Positions 45,780-53,473 of a stretch of DNA of 64,000 bases are shown here, one piece after another; position 1 is the first letter of the stretch; each line of letters begins with the position of its first letter. The notes under the pieces were generated by a model. That model had not been told where the DNA came from and searched no databases. It saw only the letters and a program-made list of their open reading frames with translations. Source of the DNA: Bacteroides ndongoniae (GTDB taxonomy: Bacteria; Bacteroidota; Bacteroidia; Bacteroidales; Bacteroidaceae); contig NZ_FNVV01000014.1 of NCBI RefSeq assembly GCF_900108345.1, positions 620,001 through 684,000 of the forward strand. The letters run 5' to 3'. Both the position numbers and the translations under genes were made by a program.

Positions 45780-47623
45780 AAGAATACCGGCTTACAGACT
45801 GGTTGCCCACTACCAAAAAAGAAGTGGAACTCCGTGGATGGGACGAATTGGATGTCATCCTTTTCAGCGGCGATGCTTATGTAGACCACCCCTCGTTCGG
45901 TGCGGCTGTCATTGGCCGTATCCTCGAAGCCGAAGGCTTGCGGGTAGCCATTGTACCCCAACCCAACTGGCGCGACGACCTGCGCGATTTCAAGAAGCTG
46001 GGACGCCCTCGCCTGTTTTTCGGCATCAGTGCCGGCTGCATGGACTCGATGGTCAACAAATATACGGCCAACAAGCGTCTGCGCAGCGACGATGCCTATA
46101 CTCCCGATGCCCGTCCGGACATGCGGCCCGAATATCCGTCTATCGTCTATACCCAAATACTGAAGCGTCTCTATCCCGATGTCCCCGTCGTACTCGGAGG
46201 CATCGAAGCCAGTATGCGCCGGCTCACGCACTACGACTACTGGCAGGCCAAGGTGCTGCCCAGCATTCTGGTAGACAGCGGTGCCGATGCCCTTATCTAC
46301 GGCATGGGCGAAAAGCCTGTTGTCGAGCTTGTCCGCCGGCTGTCCGCAGCCGGTACCGAACCATGTACCGTCGGTCCGCACTTCCGGCAATGTATTGCCG
46401 ACATTCCCCAGATGGCTTACCTCGATGCCCATCCTGTTTCGCACGAAGACGACATCCTTCTCTTCTCTCACGAAGAATGCCTGAAAGACAAGAAGAAACA
46501 GGCGGCCAACTTCCGGCACATCGAGGAAGAGAGCAACAAGTACGCCGCTTCGCGCATCCTGCAGGTAGTAGGCCGTCAGACGGTCGTCGTCAATCCGCCC
46601 TATCCGCCGCTTACCGAAGCCGAACTCGACCACTCGTTCGATCTGCCCTATACCCGGCTGCCGCATCCCAAGTACAAGGGAAAACGCATCCCCGCCTACG
46701 ACATGATCAAGTTTTCGGTCAACATCCATCGGGGCTGTTTCGGAGGCTGTGCTTTCTGCACCATCTCTGCCCATCAGGGCAAGTTCATCGTCAGTCGCTC
46801 CAAGGAAAGCATCCTGCGCGAAGTCAAGGCCATCATGCAACTGCCCGACTTCAAAGGCTACCTCAGCGACCTGGGTGGTCCCAGTGCCAACATGTACCGC
46901 ATGCATGGCAACAATCCCGAGCTCTGCCACAAGTGCAAGCGTCCGTCGTGCATCCATCCGCAGGTTTGTCCCAACCTGAACACTGACCACCGCCCGCTGC
47001 TCGACATTTACCATGCTGTCGACGCCCTGCCGGGCATCAAGAAGTCGTTCATCGGCAGTGGCGTACGCTACGACCTGCTGTTGCACGAAAGCAAAGACCC
47101 GGAAATCAACCGCAGCACCCGTCAGTATACCCACGAGCTTATTGCCCGCCATGTCAGCGGCCGGCTGAAAGTAGCACCCGAACATACGTCCGACCGTGTG
47201 CTCCGCATCATGCGGAAACCATCGTTCAGCCAGTTCGAAACCTTCAAGAAGCAGTTCGATGCCATCAACCGCCAGGAAGGATTGCGCCAGCAGCTCATTC
47301 CCTATTTCATCTCCAGCCACCCCGGCTGCAAGGAAGAAGATATGGCCGAGCTTGCCGTCATCACCCGCCGTCTGAACTTCCAACTGGAGCAGGTGCAGGA
47401 CTTCACGCCCACCCCCATGACGGTCTCTACCGAAACATGGTATACGGGCTACCATCCTTACACCCTCGAACCCGTGTTCAGCGCGCGCACCCAACGCGAG
47501 AAACTGGCCCAGCGCCTGTTCTTCTTCTGGTACAAACCCGAAGAACGTAAAAACATCCTCAACGAGCTTCGCCGCATCGGTCGTACGGATCTGATTGATA
47601 AGCTGTATGGGAAGAAGAGATAG
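45776..47623 (+). CDS. YgiQ-family radical SAM protein
   Basis: 615 residues. Family N-terminus LPTTKKEVELRGWDELDVIL and SGDAYVDHPSFGAAVIGRIL; radical SAM cluster motif GCFGGCAFCTISAHQG (CxxxCxxC, about residue 323-330); the SDLGGPSANMYRM block and a second cysteine cluster CHKCKRPSCIHPQVC; then VAPEHTSDRVLRIMRKP. The reaction is unknown; one 4Fe-4S cluster and SAM chemistry are expected. ATG overlaps the preceding stop. Full length. Confidence 0.93.
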   Translation: MKEYRLTDWLPTTKKEVELRGWDELDVILFSGDAYVDHPSFGAAVIGRILEAEGLRVAIVPQPNWRDDLRDFKKLGRPRLFFGISAGCMDSMVNKYTANKRLRSDDAYTPDARPDMRPEYPSIVYTQILKRLYPDVPVVLGGIEASMRRLTHYDYWQAKVLPSILVDSGADALIYGMGEKPVVELVRRLSAAGTEPCTVGPHFRQCIADIPQMAYLDAHPVSHEDDILLFSHEECLKDKKKQAANFRHIEEESNKYAASRILQVVGRQTVVVNPPYPPLTEAELDHSFDLPYTRLPHPKYKGKRIPAYDMIKFSVNIHRGCFGGCAFCTISAHQGKFIVSRSKESILREVKAIMQLPDFKGYLSDLGGPSANMYRMHGNNPELCHKCKRPSCIHPQVCPNLNTDHRPLLDIYHAVDALPGIKKSFIGSGVRYDLLLHESKDPEINRSTRQYTHELIARHVSGRLKVAPEHTSDRVLRIMRKPSFSQFETFKKQFDAINRQEGLRQQLIPYFISSHPGCKEEDMAELAVITRRLNFQLEQVQDFTPTPMTVSTETWYTGYHPYTLEPVFSARTQREKLAQRLFFFWYKPEERKNILNELRRIGRTDLIDKLYGKKR

Positions 47624-47984
47624 GGAGCCTCACCCCAACAAAAGTGTGTAAAAACAAAGGTATCTGAAATTCTCCTCCTTCTGGAAGGTTGTCCTCCCCT
47701 GATAACGGGGGAGTTAAGAGGGGGTGAGTACCCGAAGGGGGAGGTGGTAGGCGAAACCATAAAGTATTGATATACAGAGCGATGTAAAACCTACCACCCC
47801 GCCCGTTGGGCAGAAGGTGTGTCAAATTAAGAAACCGCTTTCCTTTAGGCACGGATTACACGGAATTTCGCGGATGATTATTCTTCTTTCTCTGCGTTTT
47901 TCCGCGTAATCCGTGCCTAAAAATAACAAGATGGCAGTCACTTTTAGTTTTGACACACCCTCAGCACCATGCGGCATTTTCCAT
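47624..47984. other. Repeat-filled gap between YgiQ operon and ATPase gene
   Basis: 361 bases without a real gene. Holds the element 47814-47962 and a GC-rich stretch (47680-47812) of the CTCCTTCTGGAAGG / GGGGGAGTTAAGAGGGGGTGAG type seen between Bacteroides genes. The open frame 47559-47852 on the minus strand is built from these repeats. Confidence 0.6.
47814..47962. repeat. Dispersed element with terminal inverted repeats, copy 2
   Basis: 149 bases. Ends GAAGGTGTGTCAAATTA and TAGTTTTGACACACCCTC are imperfect inverted repeats. Inside, TTTAGGCACGGATTACACGG (47845-47864) pairs with CCGCGTAATCCGTGCCTAAA (47902-47921). Opposite orientation to the copy at 15483-15613. Its right part (47907-47962) recurs directly at 49736-49789, on the other side of the ATPase gene. 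Confidence 0.75.
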
Positions 47985-49538
47985 TTATCCCACGATTTTC
48001 CAGTCTTCGATACGACGGGTAATAGTAGAAAAGTTAACTCCTATTTTATACAGTTTGCGCGGATTGGTCGCGAACGGACTGGCATACCCTTTTTCCTCAA
48101 TTTGTTGCAATGCTTTTTCAGCAGAAGAATTGATTTTCAATTCAATAATATAAATATAATCCTTCGTCTGAACAGTTAAATCTATACGTCCGTTGCTTGT
48201 AGCACGCTCAACCTCCACATCCATACCGATTAAATCGAGTATGATGTACATCGCATATTGAAAATTTTTCTCTGTATCGCCTTGAATCTGATAACTTATA
48301 TTGGCGAAGAATGCAGCCAGATGGTCCATAAAGTCTTCAGGTCTTCCTTTTATAAGCGCTGCACGCATCTTCGGGACTTTGGCTTTACTCTCTTCAGGAT
48401 TTGATGACCGCAAATAATAGGTGATCAGCGAATTAAGAAATCCTTCCTTAACCTCTCCGTTTGGATATCCAAGCGTATATAGTTTACTATCCGAATCGTA
48501 ACCCTTAATTGTCAGGTAACCTGTCTGAAACAAAAGTGGCACCGGATTATCAACGATAGAATCAGCCCCATTCAGAGTCGATGCAATCACTTCCTGCTTA
48601 TCAAGAGTCGTAATGTCAAACGTTGTCTTTCTCAACACATTGACAAGCATGGAAGGTGTACCGGTCTCAAACCAATAGTTTCCGTATTCCCTGTCCTGCA
48701 AAGCATTCAAAAGACTAAATGGATTATAGACCCCCTCACTATCCGGATGGAAACGGTACCCGTCGTACTGTTCTTTAAGTTTCCTGTAACAGGTTTCCTT
48801 TGAAATTTTATGCTCATTCGCCATTATCGCAATACTTTCATCAAAGTATTCCTGTAGTTCCGTTTCAGAAATGCCACAAAGTTCTGCATACTGAAGCACC
48901 ATGGATATGTCCCTCAAATTGTTCATTCCGCTGAACACACTGACTTTTCCTATTTTAGATACGCCTGTCAGAAAGGCAAACTTAATTTTTTCATCCTTGA
49001 CTTTCAGGGTGCTGTAAAACCCCTGAAGTACAGTTCTATAGGTTTCACCTAACTCTTCATTTGTCAGATTGTCTTCTACCGGTTTGCCATACTCGTCAAT
49101 AAGCACTACTACCTTACGTCCGGTTACTTCGTATGCTGCATCAATAATCTGTCTGAATCTGAGTCCCGGAAGATCAGACTGAGCAGTTATTCCGTATTTG
49201 TCTTCCCATTCGGTCAGAACCTGATTCAATATCTTCTGAAGATCAGATTCAGCCTTGTAGGCAACTCCGCTGAAGTCAATATGCAGTACAGGATATTCCG
49301 TCCAGTCCTTTTCAAAAGATTCAATGGCAAGTCCTCTAAAAAGCTCTTTTTCACCTTTAAAATATGCCTCCAGCGTGGAAGTCAACAGACTTTTGCCAAA
49401 CCTGCGAGGACGGCTAAGAAAATAATATTTTCCTGTGGACACAAGATTATACATCAATGCAGTCTTGTCCACATATAAATATCCGCCTTCGCGAATTTCT
49501 TTGAAGCTCTGAATACCAACCGGATATAGCATAGTCAT
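47985..49538 (-). CDS. AAA-ATPase-like / PD-(D/E)XK nuclease-like protein (DUF1703 type)
   Basis: 517 residues of a family abundant in Bacteroides. N-terminus YPVGIQSFKEIREGGYLYVDKT, then a Walker A-like FLSRPRRFGKSLLTSTLEAYF (about 40-60) and Walker B VVVLIDEYGKPVEDNL, where the usual DEYDKP reads DEYGKP. C-terminal nuclease-like motif NGRIDLTVQTKDYIYIIELK (Asp and Glu-x-Lys, about 455-475). Role unproven; often regarded as mobile or defence-related. The start may be ATG 49538 or 49532. Own -7 box inside an 18-bp palindrome. The gene is bracketed by direct repeats (47907-47962, 49736-49789). Confidence 0.85.
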   Translation of the reverse strand: MTMLYPVGIQSFKEIREGGYLYVDKTALMYNLVSTGKYYFLSRPRRFGKSLLTSTLEAYFKGEKELFRGLAIESFEKDWTEYPVLHIDFSGVAYKAESDLQKILNQVLTEWEDKYGITAQSDLPGLRFRQIIDAAYEVTGRKVVVLIDEYGKPVEDNLTNEELGETYRTVLQGFYSTLKVKDEKIKFAFLTGVSKIGKVSVFSGMNNLRDISMVLQYAELCGISETELQEYFDESIAIMANEHKISKETCYRKLKEQYDGYRFHPDSEGVYNPFSLLNALQDREYGNYWFETGTPSMLVNVLRKTTFDITTLDKQEVIASTLNGADSIVDNPVPLLFQTGYLTIKGYDSDSKLYTLGYPNGEVKEGFLNSLITYYLRSSNPEESKAKVPKMRAALIKGRPEDFMDHLAAFFANISYQIQGDTEKNFQYAMYIILDLIGMDVEVERATSNGRIDLTVQTKDYIYIIELKINSSAEKALQQIEEKGYASPFATNPRKLYKIGVNFSTITRRIEDWKIVG

Positions 49539-49581
49539 ATTTCCTGTGATATAATTTATTGGAATACTACTTTAAAATAAC

Positions 49582-49599
49582 CTTTGTATACAAAGGTAC
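49582..49599 (-). promoter_or_regulatory. 18-bp palindrome containing -7 box TACCTTTG
   Basis: ACCTTTGTATACAAAGGT is a perfect palindrome; the minus-strand -7 box TACCTTTG is at 49591-49598. A symmetric site over the promoter could bind a dimeric repressor of the ATPase gene (inference). Confidence 0.55.
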
Positions 49600-49621
49600 A
49601 TCATCTATCCTAATCTACCAA

Positions 49622-49676
49622 AATCTTTTAGTCAAAAAGGTCGAAATAAGCTTCCCCTACCTTTTTATTGCACCAC
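49622..49676. repeat. Direct repeat DR-B, left copy
   Basis: ATCTTTTAGTCAAAAAGGTC GAAATAAGCTT then CCCCTACCTTTTTATTGCAC. Recurs at 50881-50938 in the same orientation with a few changes; the pair brackets the Abi gene. Confidence 0.8.
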
Positions 49677-49735
49677 AGATTACACAGAGTGCCACAGAGA
49701 CCTCTTACCTCCAGAATACCAAGTCCAACCATCTG

Positions 49736-49789
49736 TAATCCGTGCCTAAGAATAACAAAATGTCAGTCACTTTTAGTTTTGACACCCTC
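49736..49789. repeat. Direct repeat DR-A, right copy (left copy 47907-47962)
   Basis: TAATCCGTGCCTAAGAATAA...TTTTAGTTTTGACACCCTC. The left copy differs by a few substitutions and a two-base difference (TGACACACCCTC versus TGACACCCTC). Same orientation, bracketing the gene 47985-49538. Confidence 0.8.
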
Positions 49790-49859
49790 TGCCCAACGGG
49801 CGAAGTGGTAGGCTTTACGTAACAGGGATATATTATAAAAAAGAAAAGCAGATGAAAGT

Positions 49860-49890
49860 TTTGTCGGACAGAAAAAATGTGTTATCTTTG
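49860..49890 (+). promoter_or_regulatory. Complete sigma-ABfr promoter of the Abi gene
   Basis: -33 TTTG (49860-49863) and -7 TATCTTTG (49883-49890), 19 bases apart; leader about 65 bases. Confidence 0.7.
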
Positions 49891-49960
49891 CGACAACATG
49901 CTTACCCCGCTTCCCGTAAGAACAGCGCGCTCAGGGTGAGCTTTTTATTTTTATATACCC

Positions 49961-50869
49961 ATGACAACGAATAAGGTACCTTATCCCAAGCATCTCATAT
50001 CCTTTACAGACCAGATAAACCTGCTCAAACAAAGAGGAATGGTTTTCGAGGATGAACCGAAAGCCCTGCACCTGTTACAGAATATCAGTTATTATCGTTT
50101 GAGCGGTTATTGGTATCCTCTACTGACAGACAAACAACAGCATATTTTCAAACCGGGTAGCACATTTGAAACGGCCTATAACATCTATAAGTTTGACAGT
50201 GAACTCCGCAAACTGATTATTGCAGAGATTGAAAAAATAGAGGTTGCAGTCCGTACACAAACAGCATATATCCTTTCTTTACAGTATGGTTCGTACTGGT
50301 TTGAAGATTCCTCGCTTTTCTCAAACCCAGTCCGCCATGCAAAGTTACTGTCAAAAATTGACAACGAATACAGCCGCAGCGATGAAGAATTCATCAAATC
50401 ATTCAAGTCGAAATATTCCAACCATTTCCCGCCAAGCTGGATAACAATGGAAATAACCTCATTCGGAACGCTTTCCATATTATACGAAAATCTCTTGCCT
50501 GGAAAAATCAAGCGTTCCATAGCTGCATATTTCGGACTGGCTGATAAGGTTTTCGCATCATGGTTGCATAGTGTTGTGTATGTGCGGAATATTTGTGCAC
50601 ACCACAGCCGCTTGTGGAACAAGACTTTAAGCATCCGTCCATTAATGCCACGCTCTCCGCGCAATACTTTCATCAAATTGCCGGCCAGCGGAACACCGCA
50701 GGTCTATTTTATATTGAGCATGATTATATACTTGCTGAATACAATCAATCCCAACCATTCAATTATTTCGAGATTCAACGCTCTCTTGAGCCGTTATCCG
50801 ACCATTGATGTCCGGGCCATGGGTTTTCCAGACGATTGGAAAAACGAGAGTCTTTGGAAAGATAAATGA
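49961..50869 (+). CDS. Abi_2 (AbiD/AbiF-type) abortive-infection family protein
   Basis: 302 residues. Family start FTDQINLLKQRGMVFEDEPKALHLLQNISYYRLSGYW (in parts: ISYYRLSGYW), IYKFDSELRKLIIAEIEKIEVAVRTQ (FDSELRKLI; KIEVAVRT), and the HEPN-type RNA-cleavage motif RNICAHHSRLWNK near residue 210 (R-N-x-C-x-H). Proteins of this family give abortive phage infection in lactococci, and the HEPN motif suggests tRNA or mRNA cleavage. AT-rich compared with the YgiQ operon. Full length; own promoter; enclosed by direct repeats DR-B. Confidence 0.9.
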   Translation: MTTNKVPYPKHLISFTDQINLLKQRGMVFEDEPKALHLLQNISYYRLSGYWYPLLTDKQQHIFKPGSTFETAYNIYKFDSELRKLIIAEIEKIEVAVRTQTAYILSLQYGSYWFEDSSLFSNPVRHAKLLSKIDNEYSRSDEEFIKSFKSKYSNHFPPSWITMEITSFGTLSILYENLLPGKIKRSIAAYFGLADKVFASWLHSVVYVRNICAHHSRLWNKTLSIRPLMPRSPRNTFIKLPASGTPQVYFILSMIIYLLNTINPNHSIISRFNALLSRYPTIDVRAMGFPDDWKNESLWKDK

Positions 50870-50880
50870 TTCAGAAATAA

Positions 50881-50938
50881 ATCTTTTAGTCAAAAAGGTC
50901 GAAATAAGCTTTCACCCCTACCTCTTTGTTGTACCACA
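50881..50938. repeat. Direct repeat DR-B, right copy
   Basis: ATCTTTTAGTCAAAAAGGTC GAAATAAGCTT, then TCACCCCTACCTCTTTGTTG. Begins 11 bases after the Abi stop codon. Confidence 0.8.
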
Positions 50939-51081
50939 CAAGTGTCACAAATGCCTCTTTCTTCCAACTGTGCTACTCCGTGTCCCCCGTGGTGCCCCCT
51001 CCTTTGACTTTCTGACACATCAACATGACCATTTGACACTCATTCCTTCCCTCCAACTTTCTGATTTTCATTATGAATCCT

Positions 51082-51089
51082 TACTTTTG
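51082..51089 (+). promoter_or_regulatory. -7 box TACTTTTG
   Basis: Plus-strand TAnnTTTG, 32 bases before the ATG at 51122. Confidence 0.55.
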
Positions 51090-51121
51090 CATCGAATATT
51101 TGACTTTAAAAAGAGAATAAA

Positions 51122-51316
51122 ATGGATATGAAAAAGAAAGAATACACTAAACCAAGTGCAAAGCTGGTCGAATGGAATTTCAGTGAGGCGGTCTGCCAGA
51201 CAGTGACGACAAATAGTTATGCTACGTGCTTGAATATTAAGAAAGGAACTATGCTTAATCAGACTGAAATCAGATCGGATAGGACAGGAGTGTGGAGTCG
51301 TGTAGGCTCCCAATGA
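51122..51316 (+). CDS. Small YxxP-type peptide/protein
   Basis: 64 residues (or 62 from ATG 51128). It opens with a basic stretch and YTKPSAKLVEW, followed by NFSEAVCQTVTTNSYATC and a polar tail ending WSRVGSQ. Bacteroidales have many short proteins starting MKKK-x-Y-x-KP with a Cys about 20 residues on, usually next to surface lipoproteins; their function is not known to me. The YxxP element also resembles the leader motif recognised by PqqD-like domains in lasso-peptide systems, and a PqqD-like gene lies 1.5 kb downstream; this link is speculative. Own promoter; the lipoprotein gene follows 58 bases later. Confidence 0.7.
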   Translation: MDMKKKEYTKPSAKLVEWNFSEAVCQTVTTNSYATCLNIKKGTMLNQTEIRSDRTGVWSRVGSQ

Positions 51317-51374
51317 TTAATAAAATGTGAACGTTGTCAATTATTGATTTTGTTTTGCTAAATCTTAGTTTTAA

Positions 51375-52691
51375 ATGGAATATTTCAGTAAATTGAATAA
51401 TAAATTAGCTTTTATGGCAGTCTGTTTAGGATTGTGTTTAAATACAACATCTTGTACAGATAAGGAAGATGCAATAAAAATTGTAGAACCGGGTATTTAT
51501 TACATCGAAACGAATCTTACTCCCTCTCTTGAAACAAGAGGTGTTTTGGATAATCACGATTTTGACTCAAATTATGATCCCGATTATATCTATCTTCACG
51601 CCATTGATTCGGACAACTATTTGGAACTTCCTGTATATGACAATTGCCCAAACTCAGAGGGAGGTACATGTAAAGGATTCCGTTATCGCATGGTAGTAGA
51701 AGAAGATGGAAAAGCTACTATTACTCCAATAGATAGTAATGGAGAATATTTAGAAACATCTATCACTCTAGATGCAAACCAAACATGCTATTTTTCCTCT
51801 TGGTCGTCTGATAATTGGGCATTGGAGAAAGGTCAAATATCTAATGAACAGTGGGCTAGTGACCCCGATAATAAATATTATTTTTATTATAGAGATAAGA
51901 ATGTAAACCAAGAGATTTATCGAAGTGAGAGCAATTTAGAAATTAGCGATTTGCAGAAGAATGGTGACTTGACCATAGTTCGAGCTTGTGCAGGTTTTAA
52001 TGTATTGGGACTTTTTTATGATTCAAATTCCAAATCCGATTTTGGTAATAGTACTACTTATAATATGTCCGAGGAGACATTTGAAAAAATAATGGGATCT
52101 TCGCCTGACGATTGGTATATTAAGATTTATATTGGTGGATCATGTTATCCGGATCAATATAACATTGAGACAAATACGGCAACAAACAGTTATCCTAATG
52201 GTTATTATTCAAGCGGTGATGGCGATAAGTTTGAAGGCGGTCAGTTGGATAATCAACAATATTTGCCTTTCTCTCAAAACCAATATGGTACAGGTTCTGT
52301 TACTTATCAAAGTTATGGATATTATACAAAAACTGGTAACCAATTGTTTACACCTGTAGCCGGACAATCTGAAGTTAATGTGTATATTTTGGTGAAACAT
52401 TGGACTCAGGAGAATGATCCCGATGGAGAACCTGGTAGTCCGAGTTCTGACTGGTTGAAGAGTGATATAGGTGCTTTGCAAACTACAATGGTTAGTGATG
52501 CAAAAAACTTTCCGCAAAATAATAATTTCTATTCTTTGGGCCTGATAATGGACTTGACTCAGTTTAAAGCTGCATGGGATGCTAATGGAGGAGATAATTA
52601 TTCATCTTCCTCAACCACCCGCAGTCTCTCCGGTGCTCCTGTCCGCGAGTTTAAATTGGAAAATGCAAAAGTAATTTGCGACGTTTACTAA
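51375..52691 (+). CDS. Large surface lipoprotein, possibly fimbrillin-like
   Basis: 438 residues. Lipoprotein signal LAFMAVCLGLCLNTTSCTD with Cys at about residue 27. The mature part is acidic and rich in Asn, Ser, Asp, Tyr and Gly (for example YYSSGDGDKFEGGQ), typical of exposed Bacteroidetes lipoproteins; it ends with EFKLENAKVICDVY. I cannot place it in a named family; fimbrillin/Mfa-like is a guess from size, position and composition. Strikingly AT-rich compared with genes at 42-47 kb and 57-60 kb, suggesting acquisition. Probably co-transcribed with the preceding small YxxP peptide. Confidence 0.75.
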   Translation: MEYFSKLNNKLAFMAVCLGLCLNTTSCTDKEDAIKIVEPGIYYIETNLTPSLETRGVLDNHDFDSNYDPDYIYLHAIDSDNYLELPVYDNCPNSEGGTCKGFRYRMVVEEDGKATITPIDSNGEYLETSITLDANQTCYFSSWSSDNWALEKGQISNEQWASDPDNKYYFYYRDKNVNQEIYRSESNLEISDLQKNGDLTIVRACAGFNVLGLFYDSNSKSDFGNSTTYNMSEETFEKIMGSSPDDWYIKIYIGGSCYPDQYNIETNTATNSYPNGYYSSGDGDKFEGGQLDNQQYLPFSQNQYGTGSVTYQSYGYYTKTGNQLFTPVAGQSEVNVYILVKHWTQENDPDGEPGSPSSDWLKSDIGALQTTMVSDAKNFPQNNNFYSLGLIMDLTQFKAAWDANGGDNYSSSSTTRSLSGAPVREFKLENAKVICDVY

Positions 52692-52703
52692 TTCTTCATA
52701 ATA

Positions 52704-52811
52704 GAGGGTGTGTCACAACTCGCCACGATTACACAGATGCAGACATTTTCATCTCAATCAGTCATCTGAAAAACAAGTAATCAGTGGTTCTACGAGTTCT
52801 GACACACCCTC
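52704..52811. repeat. 108-bp MITE-like element with 19-bp terminal inverted repeats
   Basis: Left end GAGGGTGTGTCACAACTCG (52704-52722); right end CGAGTTCTGACACACCCTC (52793-52811). The arms are complementary except at one position. No coding content. The GAGGGTGTGTCA end matches the ends of the element at 47814-47962. Confidence 0.75.
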
Positions 52812-52840
52812 TTCCTTTCTTTCAAAATCCACATTCATAC

Positions 52841-53119
52841 ATGAAAGTAACCATCCACCCCGACTACCTCATCCGTACCATCGCCGGCGAACACATCCTC
52901 ATCGGATGCGGCGAACAGATCAATCTTTCCCACATGCTGATGGTCAACGAAACAGCCGTCTTCCTCATCCGGAAATTACAAGAAGGCATCGCCACCACCG
53001 AAGCCCTCGCCCAATGCCTCAACGAGGAGTACAACGTCACCTACCCCGAAGCACTGGCCGACACCGAAGCACTCATCCGACAGTTAGCGGAGCAAGGAGT
53101 AGTGGTGATCAGCGAATAA
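52841..53119 (+). CDS. PqqD-family protein (RRE-like)
   Basis: 92 residues. Pattern of PqqD (PF05402): strand region TIHPDYLIRTIAGEHILIGC, then LSHMLMVNETAVFLIRKLQEGIA (the 'N-x-x-A-x-x-L' helix), LAQCLNEEYNVTYPEALADTEALIRQL and EQGVVVI. In other systems such domains bind the leader of a ribosomally made peptide and present it to a modifying enzyme. No radical SAM, cyclase or kinase partner is adjacent, so it is an orphan here unless it works with the S26-ABC fusion (58810-56756) or NTP_transf_5 protein (63022-61991). GC-rich, unlike the preceding lipoprotein gene. ATG 52841 follows the MITE by 29 bases. Confidence 0.85.
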   Translation: MKVTIHPDYLIRTIAGEHILIGCGEQINLSHMLMVNETAVFLIRKLQEGIATTEALAQCLNEEYNVTYPEALADTEALIRQLAEQGVVVISE

Positions 53120-53140
53120 GTGCAATTATATTTTTCATTT

Positions 53141-53473
53141 CTACCACAAAGCAACTTTCCCTTCCACGCCTAAGTCCAATGTGGCGGTAGCTATTCCCAA
53201 AGCACGGAATACCTTTCGCATAGTGGAAAGAGTGATTGAGCATTTTCCGCTTTCCAGTTTGCTTATCTGGGAACGCTTCACACCTATACGTTCACCAAGT
53301 TCCTCTTGTGTGAGGTTTTGTTTCAGGCGTGCGTTCTTAATAGCTTCCCCTACGAAGTAAGCATCTACCTCGTCTTTGAGCTGCGTTTCCATCACATCTC
53401 TTTCGGGAGTCCCTACTTTCCCCCATACTTCATCCACCAGATTGTCTGCAGGGGCAAACTTCATTTTTGTCAT
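53141..53473 (-). CDS. HigA-like XRE antitoxin
   Basis: 110 residues. Helix-turn-helix of XRE type near the C-terminus: LTQEELGERIGVKRSQISKLESGK and TLSTMRKVFRALGI. The N-terminal part (DEVWGKVGTPERDVMETQL) is typical of HigA-type antitoxins from Bacteroides. Its start overlaps the end of the toxin frame by 4 bases (ATGA), the usual toxin-first higBA arrangement. Expected to bind toxin and repress the shared promoter at 53833-53864. Confidence 0.9.
   Translation of the reverse strand: MTKMKFAPADNLVDEVWGKVGTPERDVMETQLKDEVDAYFVGEAIKNARLKQNLTQEELGERIGVKRSQISKLESGKCSITLSTMRKVFRALGIATATLDLGVEGKVALW

Larger units (their letters stand above)
49539..49960. other. Divergent gap between the ATPase and Abi genes
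   Basis: 422 bases without a gene. Contains promoters for both neighbours and repeat units DR-A right copy (49736-49789) and DR-B left copy (49622-49676), plus CCCAACGGGCGAAGTGGTAGG, which resembles 47790-47812 inverted. Confidence 0.6.

Noticed and set aside
45728..47494. 588-codon open frame on the minus strand
   Set aside because: Antisense to YgiQ, which has complete radical SAM motifs; a shadow of GC-rich codon use.
47559..47852. Minus-strand frame between ygiQ and the ATPase gene
   Set aside because: Built from dispersed non-coding repeats (Pro/Gly-rich translation) and overlaps the end of ygiQ.
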